Assembly (NCBI GenBank): GCA_900542315.1
Contig: UQMV01000004.1
Coordinates: 1 to 64,000, forward strand
DNA: 64,000 bases
Source: an uncultured Collinsella sp.
GTDB taxonomy: Bacteria; Actinomycetota; Coriobacteriia; Coriobacteriales; Coriobacteriaceae
Direction: 5' to 3'
This document shows, one piece after another, positions 7,670-18,800 of this stretch (position 1 is the first letter of the stretch; every line of letters begins with the position of its first letter). The notes beneath the pieces are model-generated. The model saw only the letters and a list, made by a program, of their open reading frames with translations. It ran no database searches and was not told the DNA's origin. Made by a program: the position numbers and the translations under genes.

Positions 7670-9271
7670 CTACGCCAGACGCGGGAACAGCGGATCGCCC
7701 TTCTCGACGGGCTGACCGCCGGCAAGCAGGCCCCAAGCGCAAATGCCCTTGAGGTCGTCGCTCGCGGCCTCGTCCTCGCAGGACAGGCGGCGCAGGGCCT
7801 CGGCAGAAGTCTGGGGCATGAGCGGCATCAGCAGGTGGGCGGCGATGCGGATGGCCTCGAGCAGGTTGTAGATCACAAATGCCAGCTCGTCAGCCTTGGC
7901 CTCGTCCTTGGCAAGCGCCCAGGGCTCGGAGTCCTCGATGTAGTGGTTGGCGGCGTGAATGAGCTCCATGACCTCGTCCTTGGCTCCGCCGTAATCGAGC
8001 ACGTCCATCTTGGCCATGTAGCGCTCGACCAGACCATCGGCGATCTTTGCCAGCGGGTTGTCGAACGCATCGAACGATGCGGGCTTGACGGGCGCGCAAC
8101 CGTCAAAGTACTTGCCGCTCATGTTGAGCGAACGCGAGATGAGGTTGCCCCAGCTGTTGGCCAGGTCGGCGTTGTAGACCTGCTCCATGCGATCGAAGCT
8201 GATGGCACCGTCGGTGCCGGGGACGACGTCGGTCATGAAGTAGTAGCGATAGCCCTCGACGCCCAGCATGTCGATAACGTCCTGCGGAGCGATGGCGTTG
8301 CCGCGGCTCTTGGACATCTTCTCGGCCTTGCCAGTCTCGGCATTGCGCACGGTCAGGAAGCCGTGGGCAAAGACGTGCTCGGGCAGGGCCTCGCCGATGG
8401 CCATGAGCATGGCGGGCCAAATGACGCAGTGGAAGCGGATGATGTCCTTACCCACGATGTGGAACTGCGCGGGCCAGCGATAGGCCAGCTCGGCACGCGC
8501 CTCGTCGGTGTCGACACCGTAGCCGACGGCCGTCATATAGTTGAGCAGCGCATCGAACCACACATAGGTCACGTGACCCTCGTCAAACGGGACCTGAATG
8601 CCCCAGTCAAAGCTCGTACGGCTCACGGAAAGGTCGTTAAGGCCGCCCTCGACAAAGCTGCGAACCTCGTTCATGCGGAACGCAGGCTCGACAAAGTCGG
8701 GATGCTCGTCATAGAGCTTAAGCAGCTTGTCCTGGAAGGCGGAAAGCTTAAAGAAGTAGGACTCCTCCTGCACGCGCTCGAGCGGACGGTGGCAGTCGGG
8801 GCACAGGTGCTGGCCGACGCTGCCGTACTCCTCATCGCCCTTCTGGACCTGCGTATCGGTGAAGTAGGTCTCGTCAGGAACGCAATACCAGCCGTCGTAG
8901 CTGCCCTTATACAGGTAACCGGACTCCTTCATGCGCTCCCACAGGCACTGCACGGCATGATGCTGGCGCGGCTCGGTGGTGCGGATGAAGTCGTCGTTGG
9001 AAATCTCGAGCTTGCTCCAAAGCTCCTTGAAGTGCGGGGCCTGGCTGTCGGTCCACTCCTGCGGCGTCATGTTGTGCTTGGCTGCGGCCTCGGCGACCTT
9101 CTCGCCGTGCTCGTCCATGCCGGTCAGGAACTTGACGTTATAGCCGGCGGAGCGGCGATAGCGAGCCTGAACGTCGGCGATGATGGTGGAATAAGCCGTG
9201 CCCAGGTGCGGATCGGCGTTGACGTAGTAGATGGGCGTCGTGATAAAGAACGAAGGCTTGCTTTGATCCAT
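7670..9271 (-). CDS. metG: Methionyl-tRNA synthetase
   Basis: Class I synthetase charging tRNA-Met. The 533-residue protein carries the HIGH-type motif as HLGTAY within PIYYVNADPHLGTAYS, a zinc-knuckle pair CPDC in the connective domain, and KMSKS as EKMSKSRGN in the catalytic core. It ends after the anticodon-binding helical bundle and lacks the C-terminal EMAP/Trbp111 domain found in longer homologs, a known normal variant. GGAGG precedes ATG 9271. It is followed by its own terminator. Confidence 0.97.
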   Translation of the reverse strand: MDQSKPSFFITTPIYYVNADPHLGTAYSTIIADVQARYRRSAGYNVKFLTGMDEHGEKVAEAAAKHNMTPQEWTDSQAPHFKELWSKLEISNDDFIRTTEPRQHHAVQCLWERMKESGYLYKGSYDGWYCVPDETYFTDTQVQKGDEEYGSVGQHLCPDCHRPLERVQEESYFFKLSAFQDKLLKLYDEHPDFVEPAFRMNEVRSFVEGGLNDLSVSRTSFDWGIQVPFDEGHVTYVWFDALLNYMTAVGYGVDTDEARAELAYRWPAQFHIVGKDIIRFHCVIWPAMLMAIGEALPEHVFAHGFLTVRNAETGKAEKMSKSRGNAIAPQDVIDMLGVEGYRYYFMTDVVPGTDGAISFDRMEQVYNADLANSWGNLISRSLNMSGKYFDGCAPVKPASFDAFDNPLAKIADGLVERYMAKMDVLDYGGAKDEVMELIHAANHYIEDSEPWALAKDEAKADELAFVIYNLLEAIRIAAHLLMPLMPQTSAEALRRLSCEDEAASDDLKGICAWGLLAGGQPVEKGDPLFPRLA

Positions 9272-9340
9272 GGGGTTTGTCCTCCAGAAAAACGTTGCAT
9301 ACAGGGGATGATTCTAGCGCAAGGGCTGGATATCCTCCAT

Positions 9341-10219
9341 CTATTGCATATCGAGCACCATGGCATAGACATCGCGCTTGCGGCGCGAATACTTCTGAGA
9401 CAGGCGCTTGGCCACCGCAGAGGCGGGCTCTCCCTCCTCGAGCGCGGCGCGGATATCCTCGCGCAGGGCCTCGTCGGGATCCGCTGCCGCGGCGCCAACC
9501 GGCACGATACCGGCCTCCTCATCCTCGCTCGGCGGCGCGATGACCAGCGCAATCTCGCCCTTTACCTCGCCGCGAGCACGCAGCTCCTCGGCAAGTTGGG
9601 CAGCGAGCCCGCGCAAGACCTCCTCGTGCAGCTTGGTGAGTTCGCGGCAGACGGCAACCTCACGCTGGGGAAAAACCTCGGTCACGGCTTCGAGCGTCGC
9701 CACGATGCGATGTGGAGACTCGTAGAAGATGAGTGCACCGGGCACCACGGCAAGGCGTTGCAGCCGACGCACACGGTCACCATGTTTGCGACCCAAAAAG
9801 CCCTCGAAGAAGAAGTGCTCGCAGGGAATGCCGGACGACACGAGCGCCGTAACGCACGCAGAGGGACCGGGGATGACCTCAACGGGCACATCGACCTCGC
9901 GCGCCGCCTCGACCAGCGCCTGGCCGGGGTCTGACACGCTCGGCATACCGGCATCCGAGGCAAAGGCGAGGGTCTCCCCCGCCAGCAGACGGTCGACCAG
10001 ACCGGCGGCACGGCTTGCAATGACATTTTCGTCGCAGCGGACGAGCGGTTTGGAAATACCCAGATGCATCAGCAGCTTTGAGGTCACGCGCGTGTCCTCG
10101 CAGCAGATCGCATCGGCGGCGCCAAATGCCTCGCCGACGCGCGGGGACAGGTCGCCCAGGTTACCGATGGGCGTACCGACCATATAAAGTTTGCCCGTAC
10201 GGGCGCCATGTTGCGTCAT
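9341..10219 (-). CDS. rsmI: 16S rRNA (cytidine1402-2'-O)-methyltransferase
   Basis: A tetrapyrrole-methylase-fold enzyme that 2'-O-methylates C1402 in the ribosomal decoding centre. The 292-residue product has the N-terminal LYMVGTPIGNLGDLSPR, CEDTR, the SAM-site segment SDAGMPSVSDPG, IPGPSA and ELTKLHEE, all typical of RsmI. The last 60 residues hold the usual basic C-terminal domain (SRRKRDVYAMVLD). It starts just after the upstream GH5-like gene stop (6 bp), suggesting cotranscription with it. Confidence 0.95.
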   Translation of the reverse strand: MTQHGARTGKLYMVGTPIGNLGDLSPRVGEAFGAADAICCEDTRVTSKLLMHLGISKPLVRCDENVIASRAAGLVDRLLAGETLAFASDAGMPSVSDPGQALVEAAREVDVPVEVIPGPSACVTALVSSGIPCEHFFFEGFLGRKHGDRVRRLQRLAVVPGALIFYESPHRIVATLEAVTEVFPQREVAVCRELTKLHEEVLRGLAAQLAEELRARGEVKGEIALVIAPPSEDEEAGIVPVGAAAADPDEALREDIRAALEEGEPASAVAKRLSQKYSRRKRDVYAMVLDMQ

Positions 10220-10225
10220 ATCAAC

Positions 10226-11287
10226 CTATTCGATCATGCCGCGCTCGAGCGTGCCGAGCGCCGCGCGGGCATCCCATGCCGCAATGCGCTTCTCGGTCTT
10301 CCACGTTTGGAAGAACCAACCGGCAGCCGGCGCAAACGAAGCCAGCTGGTTGGCGATAAACACGCGCTCGTAGGCATTGCGCCCCTCGGGCGTAACCGAC
10401 GAATTGGCAAAAATCGCCGCACCCGACCATTCACCCACCAAGACGGGGAATCCGGTCGCGATTGCCTCCTTGAGCTCGCGTTTGTTGCGCGAGATGGCAG
10501 TCACGAGGCCACGGGGGCTCGTGATGTCGAGCGCATGCTCGTCGCGGTAATGATACAGGTGAAGGTCCATGTAGACGTTCTTGTACTTGGCGCCGCGCAT
10601 AAAATGCTTCCACTCGCTGGGATGCCCCGAAGACGAAAAGACGACGATCTTATCCTCGGGCATATACGAACGGACGAGCTCGTAGGCATCGCGATAGAAA
10701 TTGCGCAGGTAGTGAGCCGGAATGCCATCCGTCATGGCAAAGAGGCTCTTGCGAACGCTCATCTGCGGCGTATCCAGCAGCTCAATGCCCAGCAGGCTCT
10801 CGGCCTCGCCGTAACGCTCGGCCAAGCGCTCGAGCACGTCGAGTGCGACATGTCGGCCGTTAGTGGACGAATGCCACTCGGCAACAGCCTCCGGCGTGGC
10901 GGGCGAATCGTTGGAATCGCCCTGGCCACCGGGCACAGTCGCCAGGTCAAGCAGCACGCGAATGTTGTACTTGGCAGCCCACTCAATCGCGCGGTCGATG
11001 TAATCGACAACCGAGATGTAGGAGGCATCGGACTCCTGTGAGCCAAAGGCATACCAGGGCACCGGCAGGCGCACGGCGTTGAGGCCGATCTGCGCCATGC
11101 GACGGAAATCATCCTCGCTCACAAACGTCTCGTAATGACGGCGCATGCGCTCGTTATAGGCGGCGGTGCCCATGGCCTCCTGCAGCTCGGCCGCGTTGGA
11201 TGCACCGGTCGCCGCATATAGCGACGGGGTCACCCAAGGCTCGGGAATAAACCAGCCAGAGAGATTAACGCCGAGTATCCTCTCCAT
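10226..11287 (-). CDS. GH5-like glycoside hydrolase with altered acid/base site
   Basis: A 353-residue protein without a signal peptide, most like the exo-beta-1,3-glucanase branch of GH5. Visible family marks are GLNAVRLPVPWYAFG, LLDLATVPGGQ, GIELL at about 168-171, LHLYHY, the nucleophile region VLVGEWSG (Glu286) and FFQTWKTE near the end. The usual NEP acid/base motif after GIELL reads DTP here: residue 173 is Thr (codon ACG at 10771-10769), so the catalytic acid/base glutamate is absent. It may be inactive, or may use another residue. ATG 11287 follows AAGGGGGC; the frame is open far upstream through a repeat array, and I do not treat that as coding. Confidence 0.82.
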   Translation of the reverse strand: MERILGVNLSGWFIPEPWVTPSLYAATGASNAAELQEAMGTAAYNERMRRHYETFVSEDDFRRMAQIGLNAVRLPVPWYAFGSQESDASYISVVDYIDRAIEWAAKYNIRVLLDLATVPGGQGDSNDSPATPEAVAEWHSSTNGRHVALDVLERLAERYGEAESLLGIELLDTPQMSVRKSLFAMTDGIPAHYLRNFYRDAYELVRSYMPEDKIVVFSSSGHPSEWKHFMRGAKYKNVYMDLHLYHYRDEHALDITSPRGLVTAISRNKRELKEAIATGFPVLVGEWSGAAIFANSSVTPEGRNAYERVFIANQLASFAPAAGWFFQTWKTEKRIAAWDARAALGTLERGMIE

Positions 11288-11483
11288 CACTGCCCCCTTT
11301 TGAATCATACGGGCTAAGCCCGCATCGCTCTTGCATGACATATCTATCGATTTGAGTATACCCGCGCATGCAGACAGGCGACCGAACGGTCTGTAAAGTG
11401 ACGCGAAAGTGGGAGGGATGTCTGGGGACAGGCGGGCTCGGGATGGTGCGACGAGATGTGTACGCGCGCCGGAGGCAGGCACA

Positions 11484-11716
11484 GGAAAGCGCGTCCCGTT
11501 TTTCGCAAAAGACTGGGATGCATTTTCCGTTCGAGGCCTCAACCGGAAAATGCGTCCCGTTCTGAGCGCGGGATCTGGGGCGCAGCTTCCGCCAAAGGCC
11601 GCAAAAGGGAAGCGCGTCCCATTCTGACGCCGGATTCCGGGTCGTGCTTTCCCAAGCGGCCTTAAAGCGGAAAACGCATCCCACTCTGAATCCAAATTCT
11701 GGGACGCAGTTTCCGC
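11484..11716. repeat. 62-bp tandem repeat array of small inverted boxes
   Basis: Nearly four diverged units with a period of 61-62 bp. Each unit holds a box of the form GGAAAATGCGTCCC and, about 18 bp on, its inverted partner GGGACGCAGTTTCC. Boxes occur at 11484, 11515, 11544, 11577, 11607, 11639, 11667 and 11701. The array lies between the tRNA-Phe terminator and the start of the GH5-like gene, so it would be in the 5' region of that gene. Function unknown. Confidence 0.85.
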
Positions 11717-11728
11717 AGAGCCCTCGAT

Positions 11729-11758
11729 AAAAGAAAAGGACCCCTTTGCAGAGGTCCT
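11729..11758 (-). terminator. Terminator of tRNA-Phe
   Basis: On the minus strand, AGGACC...GGTCCT forms a stem followed by TTTTCTTTT. Confidence 0.8.
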
Positions 11759-11771
11759 AGTCAATTCAAGG

Positions 11772-11844
<73 letters not shown>

Positions 11845-11876
11845 ATTTGAGGTGTGCCTTGTTTCAAGGCTTGATT

Positions 11877-11904
11877 AGTATAACCAAGGACGCGTTCCGG
11901 TCAA
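11877..11904 (-). promoter_or_regulatory. Promoter of tRNA-Phe
   Basis: On the minus strand, TTGACC (11904-11899), a 16-bp spacer and TATACT (11882-11877). Confidence 0.75.
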
Positions 11905-12001
11905 CCGAGAATTTTAAAAAAGTTTTTGAGCACAGCCTCGGTTCTATAAATCGGCACGTCAGAGGCATCAGCCGGCAGCAAGAAGTTTTTCGCTCAGTCC
12001 C

Positions 12002-12361
12002 TTAAGCCGGCACGCGTTGGAGAGCAGGGGTCGAAACAATGATTGAAGGACGCTCTAGTACGGCCCAGGCGCCGGGGCAGGAGCACATGCGCCAAGGACA
12101 AACGTTTTCGTAGCGCGCGAGGATATTGCCGTCGCGATCGATGAAGGCGATGTCGATGGGATAGGCCATAAAACACGTATGGACCGAAGAGCAGCGTGGA
12201 AACGCCATGACGAGCGGCAGGCCGTTGGCGGCAACCGGACGCCGTCCCAGCATGCCGCGCAGGCGCACGACAAACGACTCCGCCACCGCAAACTCGGCCG
12301 GCGTCCAACCCAGCCTGTTGAGTGCCCGCGCGTAGGCGATGTAGGACGAGACCGCGGTCAC
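12002..12361 (-). CDS. DUF192 protein, last gene of the Tad operon
   Basis: A 119-residue protein matching DUF192 (compact beta-rich domain): FVVRLRGMLGRRP, the VHTCFMAYPIDIAFIDRDG core and a C-terminal PGAWAVLE segment. The GTG start at 12361 overlaps the preceding pseudopilin stop as GTGA, giving tight translational coupling and placing it in the Tad operon. The biochemical role of DUF192 is unsettled; some relatives sit next to Tad or archaeal pilus genes. Here it lacks a signal peptide, so a cytoplasmic place is likely. Confidence 0.8.
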   Translation of the reverse strand: MTAVSSYIAYARALNRLGWTPAEFAVAESFVVRLRGMLGRRPVAANGLPLVMAFPRCSSVHTCFMAYPIDIAFIDRDGNILARYENVCPWRMCSCPGAWAVLERPSIIVSTPALQRVPA

Positions 12362-12834
12362 ATGACCACCCCCGGACGCCATGGATCGACCGTCACCGCG
12401 CGCTCGTGCGACAACGTTGTCGGCGCCCCCAGCGAAACGCCAGCGATGCTGAGAGAAGTCGGCCACGGCTCATAGTGCATGGTGCAGGTGTAGGTCCTAA
12501 ACGTACCGGATAGGGAGAGCAGGCCACCATCCGATGCCTCCGCGCCTTGCTCGCTCGACACTTCGATCCGCAAGTCATAGCCTTCCATGGCATTCAGAAT
12601 TTGAGTCTGAACCGTCGCCGAGGCATCGGCAGAGCTTTCGTCGCCCTCCCCCTCCGACGCCACGGCGTGCGCCAACACGATGTCGGGTACCACGCGGTCG
12701 AAGCGCGCGACAGCGCTGGCAAAGATCATGACGTTGTACACGATGAGTGCCAGCACCAGCAAAACGGGCGTAACCACTGCCATCTCCACCGTCGCTTGGG
12801 CGCGCTCCTCGCGCAGACGTATGCGGACACTCAT
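12358..12834 (-). CDS. TadE/TadF-like pseudopilin
   Basis: A 158-residue protein with a basic N-terminus, the motif EERAQATVEMAVVTPVLLVLALIV (written here only to show the E-x-x-AQ-x-T-x-E core followed by a hydrophobic helix, about residues 8-31) and an extracellular C-terminal domain with two Cys. This is the class III prepilin-like layout of TadE proteins, which are minor components of Tad pili. The start overlaps the preceding stop as TAATG, and the end overlaps the DUF192 start, so it is an internal operon gene. Alternative name TadF cannot be excluded. Confidence 0.85.
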   Translation of the reverse strand: MSVRIRLREERAQATVEMAVVTPVLLVLALIVYNVMIFASAVARFDRVVPDIVLAHAVASEGEGDESSADASATVQTQILNAMEGYDLRIEVSSEQGAEASDGGLLSLSGTFRTYTCTMHYEPWPTSLSIAGVSLGAPTTLSHERAVTVDPWRPGVVM

Positions 12835-15800
12835 TACGACCCACCGCCCAGAGCGCCAACCAGCGTGGCGACATCGACGGTAAGTGGAATGGAACCGCCG
12901 CCGGGCAGCGGAATCTCCGCAAGCGTAAACACCGTGCCGCTGATGGTGCGTTCGACTTGATATTCCAACGCCTCGCAAAGCGCCTTGGGATCGGTCACGC
13001 CCAACGGAATATTTCGCAGTTTGTCTTGCGCTTGAGAGAGACCGGCAATGTCAGACCCCGGACTCTTAATGACGTTGGCGGAATCGGCCAGCACCGGCTT
13101 TCGCAGGCGCAAGTCGCACGGCTCCAGACCCAACGCCGCCACGGACGCCGAAACGGTATCGCCGAGCCACGATGCGATGGAGCCCAACGCGCCGCTGCCC
13201 CCTCCTAGGCCTTTAATCATCTCGTCCATAAGTTCGTCGGCTGAACCTTGGATATCACCGTATCCTACGAGCAGCCGTCCCCAAACATCCACGACGCCGT
13301 CGAGCACGCCGGCAACGCCGCCCGAGCGTTCCTTCAATGTCGAGAAAAATCGCGAAAGCACGTTGTTTTGCGCCGTCGCGTCATCGGGTGCCAACACCGC
13401 GGCAGAGATAGCACCGCGATCGCCAAGCCTGACTGCCGTGTTAAACGAAGAGTTGAGCTCGTCGGGGCTCGAGATGGCACCCGAAACCGCAAAGGCGACC
13501 ACGCCGTTGCGACCGGGCGGAGCGATACGCGGACGCTCGCCCGAAAGCGCTCTAATGGCCTCGTCAAACGCATTACCCGCACGGTCAGCCTCGTCCTCGG
13601 TCTGGCGCATGAGCTCGAGCTCTTTGTTGCGGCATTCGACGTAGTCTTCCAGAGCGTCTTTGAATCGATCAAAGTGGTACTCGAAGCCGTTTTCGATAGA
13701 AGTCGAAGGAGCCGCAACGGCGCCGAGCGACGAAACGCCAAAATGGCATCTGTTGCATCTGTCCTGCCCGTCATAATCAGCAACCGAGGCCAGCCCGCCT
13801 GGCGCCCCCTTCTTATAGTTGGGGCAACTCGTTCCGTAATGCAGATACATCTTGCCATCGATGGCACTGGTTGGCCACGCCGTATCGGAATAGAGTTCCG
13901 TCGCTCGCACCTCGTCAGTGTTGCGCGGCAACAGCGGGATATAGGAAGTAACTTCATCTCCGCCCTCGGTTACATATGCACGATTGACCTCTGTACTCGC
14001 ATAGGTGTAAAACGCCTTGCGCGCCGCCGACTCCGCCTTCATCTCGACGCTTGAGCCCTGAGGCGCCTCGTTTGCAAGGCGCAAGCGGTAATAGGCCTTC
14101 GCGCGATCGAGCGCCACTTGCGGCTCCCATGTGACACTCGAGGCATAGTGCTGATTCTCAATATCCGAAAGCTTCGCCAAGCTCTTCGCGCGTTCCCACA
14201 TGCACGAACAGCTTCCGACTGCGCCTCTGTCCGATCCACCGCAGTCGGCAAGCCAGGCGCGTTCCTTGGCCTTTGACGTTTTCTCGGACGCTTTCTTCAG
14301 TTCCTTGGCAGCATAGTCAAGGTCTTTTGAGGTGCTCTCGATGGTATCGGTCGAGATCTCTGACCCTTTGAGCGCGGCGAAGTCCGATTCGGATGTCCTG
14401 GGCACGGCAAGCGCCGTACCGGTATAGGTCACACTATCGGTATCCTGCGCCGACACCGCCTGCGTGGCACGCGCGGCGATCAGATATGGCAGAGCCGTCT
14501 CGATTTTCTGTAAGCCTTCCGATGCGCTTTTGGCAAACTTGTTGCGCGTTTTAATGATCTCAATCCCGGTGTCGACCATATTGCCGGCAACTGGTTCGGC
14601 ACCCGGGATGAGGATGGCGACCAGGCCCGTCCCGATCGTGGCAAAACCCGCCAGGCCCAAACTCAAGATGCTCGCATCAACCACCGTGGCAGCCGTGTGA
14701 TAGGACGACACTACGTTGGCACCCGCCAGCGCGCCGCTATCGGCCGCCACCTGAGTATCCCCGGCACGCGACATGCTCCATATCGCCGCGGTCGACGAAA
14801 ACAACAACGTGAGCACCACTAGGATGACCACGGCAGAAGAAAGCGTGGTATAGGCGCCGTCTTCGATAAACAGGTCGATACCGGCTCGACCCATAAAGCC
14901 GCCTCGCTTGCGATGGCAGCTCGGACGACGCGTCAAAACGCGTCTAGACCAGAAACGCTTAATCCCATGCAGCAATCCACGAATCATAATCTCCCTCCAG
15001 CCATTCGGGACGCGATTGATACGAGACATCGACCTTGAGCTCAACGTAGCCGCCCTCGGCGGTACCACCCATAGCCTGCGCAAACGCACCGATCACAGGC
15101 AACGGCTTGACCTCGCCGGAAACGGACACGGACGAGACGCCACCCGCATCGGCCCGGCTAAGCTCGATATCCCACGACAACGGCCCGCCGGCATGAAAGA
15201 TCGAAACGTTGGGCACTGCGGCAAGCCGGCGGCGGGTGAACTCCTTAAGATCGTCGTCCTCCGCCGTCGTCGTGGTCATGAGCCGCGCGGTCTCGGCGGC
15301 GGCAGACTCCATGACCGCGCGCGTATAAAGCAGGCACACCGGTTGCAGTGCGAGAAGGATGAGCGTCAGAAACGTCGGCAGCAAAAAAGCGGCCTCGACC
15401 GTAGACTGCGCCCGGTCCTCGCGCGCGATATCAATACAACGCGATGTCCTTAGCGCCCGCAGCGGCGTCGATAACCGACGTCGAGGCAACGCCATGGGAT
15501 GCCGCCCGCTCAACCAGCGCCGCCAAGCGTCCATCGGTGCCAGCACGCCAAAGTCCCGCAATCGCCAGCACGATCGATAGCAGCGCCACCGTGACGATGG
15601 CGTATTCGACCGTCGCCTGGGCAGATTCCTCGCGCAGGACGTCATGCATTTCACGATCCCTCCTTTGAGCTTATTGTTTGCGGGACCAGACGCACCGCGC
15701 GCAGACGACACGAAGCATCGCCAGCATCCGCGGCAACCGTCACCATATCGACCCAGCCGCGCCCATCGCGCACAATGGCGCCCCATACGTTGCCCTTAAT

Positions 15801-18800
15801 ATCGAGATAGCCGCTCAGGGCGAGCTGGGCCGTTGGCACCTCGCGGTAGGCGCGTAACATATCCGCCGCTGCCTCGGTCATCGGTCGGTCCTCGGACCAT
15901 GCAAGCCGGACCGCAATCGCGTTGTCCTCAGGCGAATCCGTCGCAGTGCCAGACCGTTTGCCGAGCGTCCGCAGAAAGGTTTGCGCCGTGACAGCGACAT
16001 CCGAATCGTCCGCATCTCGCATCTCATCTTTTTGAGACGCCACCGCCGAATCTGAACCCGAATCGAAGGCGGCCCCAGGACGCTGCTGCCGCGCGGCGTT
16101 AAGCCCCCAAAGCACCGCCGCTATCGCCACGGTCAGGCAAGCAAACACCAGCAGCACCCCGATGGGGCGCTCGCCCTCTACAGGCTGTTGATGCCCTCGC
16201 TGATAGCGTTCCATAGATCTTGGACCTTGCCTTTAAATGCAACGATGGCAATAATCGCGATCACCACGAGCACGCCCACCAAAATGGCGTACTCGGTGGT
16301 ACCCTGCGCGCTCTCCTCCCGCAACAGCTCCTTGGCATGTTGGCGAGCGCGGATCGCCCGGCAAAAAGCCCAGTTCCAAGCCTTGTCAGCAACTTCGACC
16401 ATCGTGTTCATGTATTCCTCCCTACATCATCCCGCCTGCTCCCAGCAGCGGGCCCAATATGGACAGAAGCAACGCCGGCAAGATGAGCGTGCCGGTGGGA
16501 ATCAGCAGCTTGACGGGCGCACGCTCGATCTCACGCTCGACCGCGGCGCGATGAGCCGCACGGATCTCGCGACTTTGAGCGGCCAGCGTCTCGGCAAGTG
16601 GGGCACCCAGGGCGAGCGCCTGCCCCACCGTGATGGCAAAGGTCTCGAGCGCTCGCACGTCCAGATCGCGCGCGGCGGCCAACAACTCGTCCTCACGTGT
16701 GCCCACGCCCACCTGCCACGCCATGCAGGCCCGCTCAAGTCGAAGAGCCAGCACTGACCGGCGGTTGGCGCAGAAAATCTCAAGCGCCGCATCAAACGAA
16801 AGACCGGCCGAAAGACCCAAGCGCACAACATCGATCATCTCGGACACTTCGCCGAGCGACACTCGCGCCGGGCCGCCCGCTCCAACCGCGCCCTTCACTC
16901 GCGCGGTCAGAGCATCGACCACCGAGCGACCCGCGACAGCGACCAGCACCGTCTCGCGCTTGCAGGCCCCTGCGATCTTGCGTGCATCCGCCCGATCCAA
17001 ACCCGTCGCGATAAATACACTCAGGGCGCACAGGCAAGCCGCAACTGCAACCGGGGCGCTCATAGCTCCACCCGCATAATGCGCCGGATAACCACCAGGG
17101 CAACGGCGTTGAGGGCAAGGCCCAGCACCACAGCGCCCGCGCCGGCAGGCGTCGCAAGACCGCGACGAAAATCTGCCGAAAGCAGCGCCAACACCGCGCA
17201 CATGCCCGCCGGCATCGCCGCGACCATATGCGCAGACATACGAGCCTGCGACGTCTTGACATCCAGGCGGCGCTTGAGCTCAATGCGCTCCCCCACCATG
17301 CTCGACGCCTCGGACAGTAAGTCGGCAAGCGGAGCGCCGGTGCGCTGAGATACCTTAAGCGCCAAGGTCACAAGCGAAAGACCGGGGACGTCGATGCGCA
17401 CGAGCAAGTCATCGAGCGCGTCGGTCGCCGAGATGCCGCAATCGATCGCCGCCGCCACCCGCAAAAACTCGGTATGCACCGGCTCTTGCGCATGGGCGCC
17501 CACAAAGCGCATGCCCTGGGCCAGCGAATGTCCCGAGGCAAGCGACATGGAAAGTGCGGTAAACGCCTCGGGCATGGCCTCTTCTGCATCGTGTTGCTCG
17601 CGCCGGCTCTCAAAGCCATCCCGAGCGGCGCCAACGGCAATCGGAGCAACAAGTCCCAAGGCAAATCCGAGGGGCGATAACGACACCATCGTTAGTAAAA
17701 CGCAGCAGACACCGCTCGATAGCAGCAGAAACGCCAAACGCCCCGAAGCATCTTCAATCACGAGACCAAGGCGATGTGCCGGAGCCAGCGATGCCCACGA
17801 ACGGGCGATCTTTTTCAGCAGATCGTTTTCCACCAGCTCACGCGGCAGCTTCTCTGCCACCGTCTCGAGCGCCTGATGCGCCAGCTCCGCCGGCGGCACC
17901 TGCGGCACACGAGGTTCCGCCCCGCACGCCGTCGCAACAGAAAACCCTGCCAAACCCCCTACGACGAGGGGCACAGCGACCTCCATTCGTCCACCTCCTC
18001 TTGTGTGAGCGTCCCCGACCGCAGGCCTTCTGCGATAAACGGCGGCTCGCGGTCAAGCGTCCAGGTGCGCTCGGCGGCATCGAAAGTCACATAGCGCTCG
18101 AGCTCTACGCCGCCCGACGCGGCGCGACGCACCCCCGAATACGAGGAGACGAAACGCCTGCCATCGGCGTGGCGCTCAGACATCACGATGCCGTCGAGCG
18201 CCATGGCAATCTGCTCCTCGATGAGCTCGCTCGGCAGATCGATGCCATAACGTGCAAGCAACGTCAGACGCACCACGGTCTCCTGTTCTGAACCCGCATG
18301 AAGTGTGGTGAGCGACCCGTCGTGGCCCGTGTTCATGGCCTGCAACATGTCACAGCACTCGGCACCGCGCACCTCGCCCACCACGATGCGGTCGGGGCGC
18401 ATGCGCAGGGCATTGGTCACCAGGTCGCGGATCGTCACCGCGCCCTCGCCCTCAATTGAAGCCTCGCGCGCCTCCAGGCGCACCACGTGCGGATGATGCG
18501 CAAACTTGAGCTCGGCAGAGTCCTCGATCGTCACGATGCGCTCGCCAGTGGAAATCTCGCATGACAACGCGTTGAGCAGGGTGGTCTTGCCAGATCCCGT
18601 GCCTCCCGCAACCGCCAGGTCCTGTCGCAGCGACACCGCGCACGACAGCAGCTGCGCATACCAAAGCGGCAGCGACCCCAGCCCCACAAGCTCGTCCAGC
18701 GAGCAGATGCGGTCCGAGAACTTTCGGATGGTGAGAATCGGTCCGTCAATCGCCACAGGCGGAATCACCGCGTTGACGCGATAGCCCGTTTTGAGGCGGG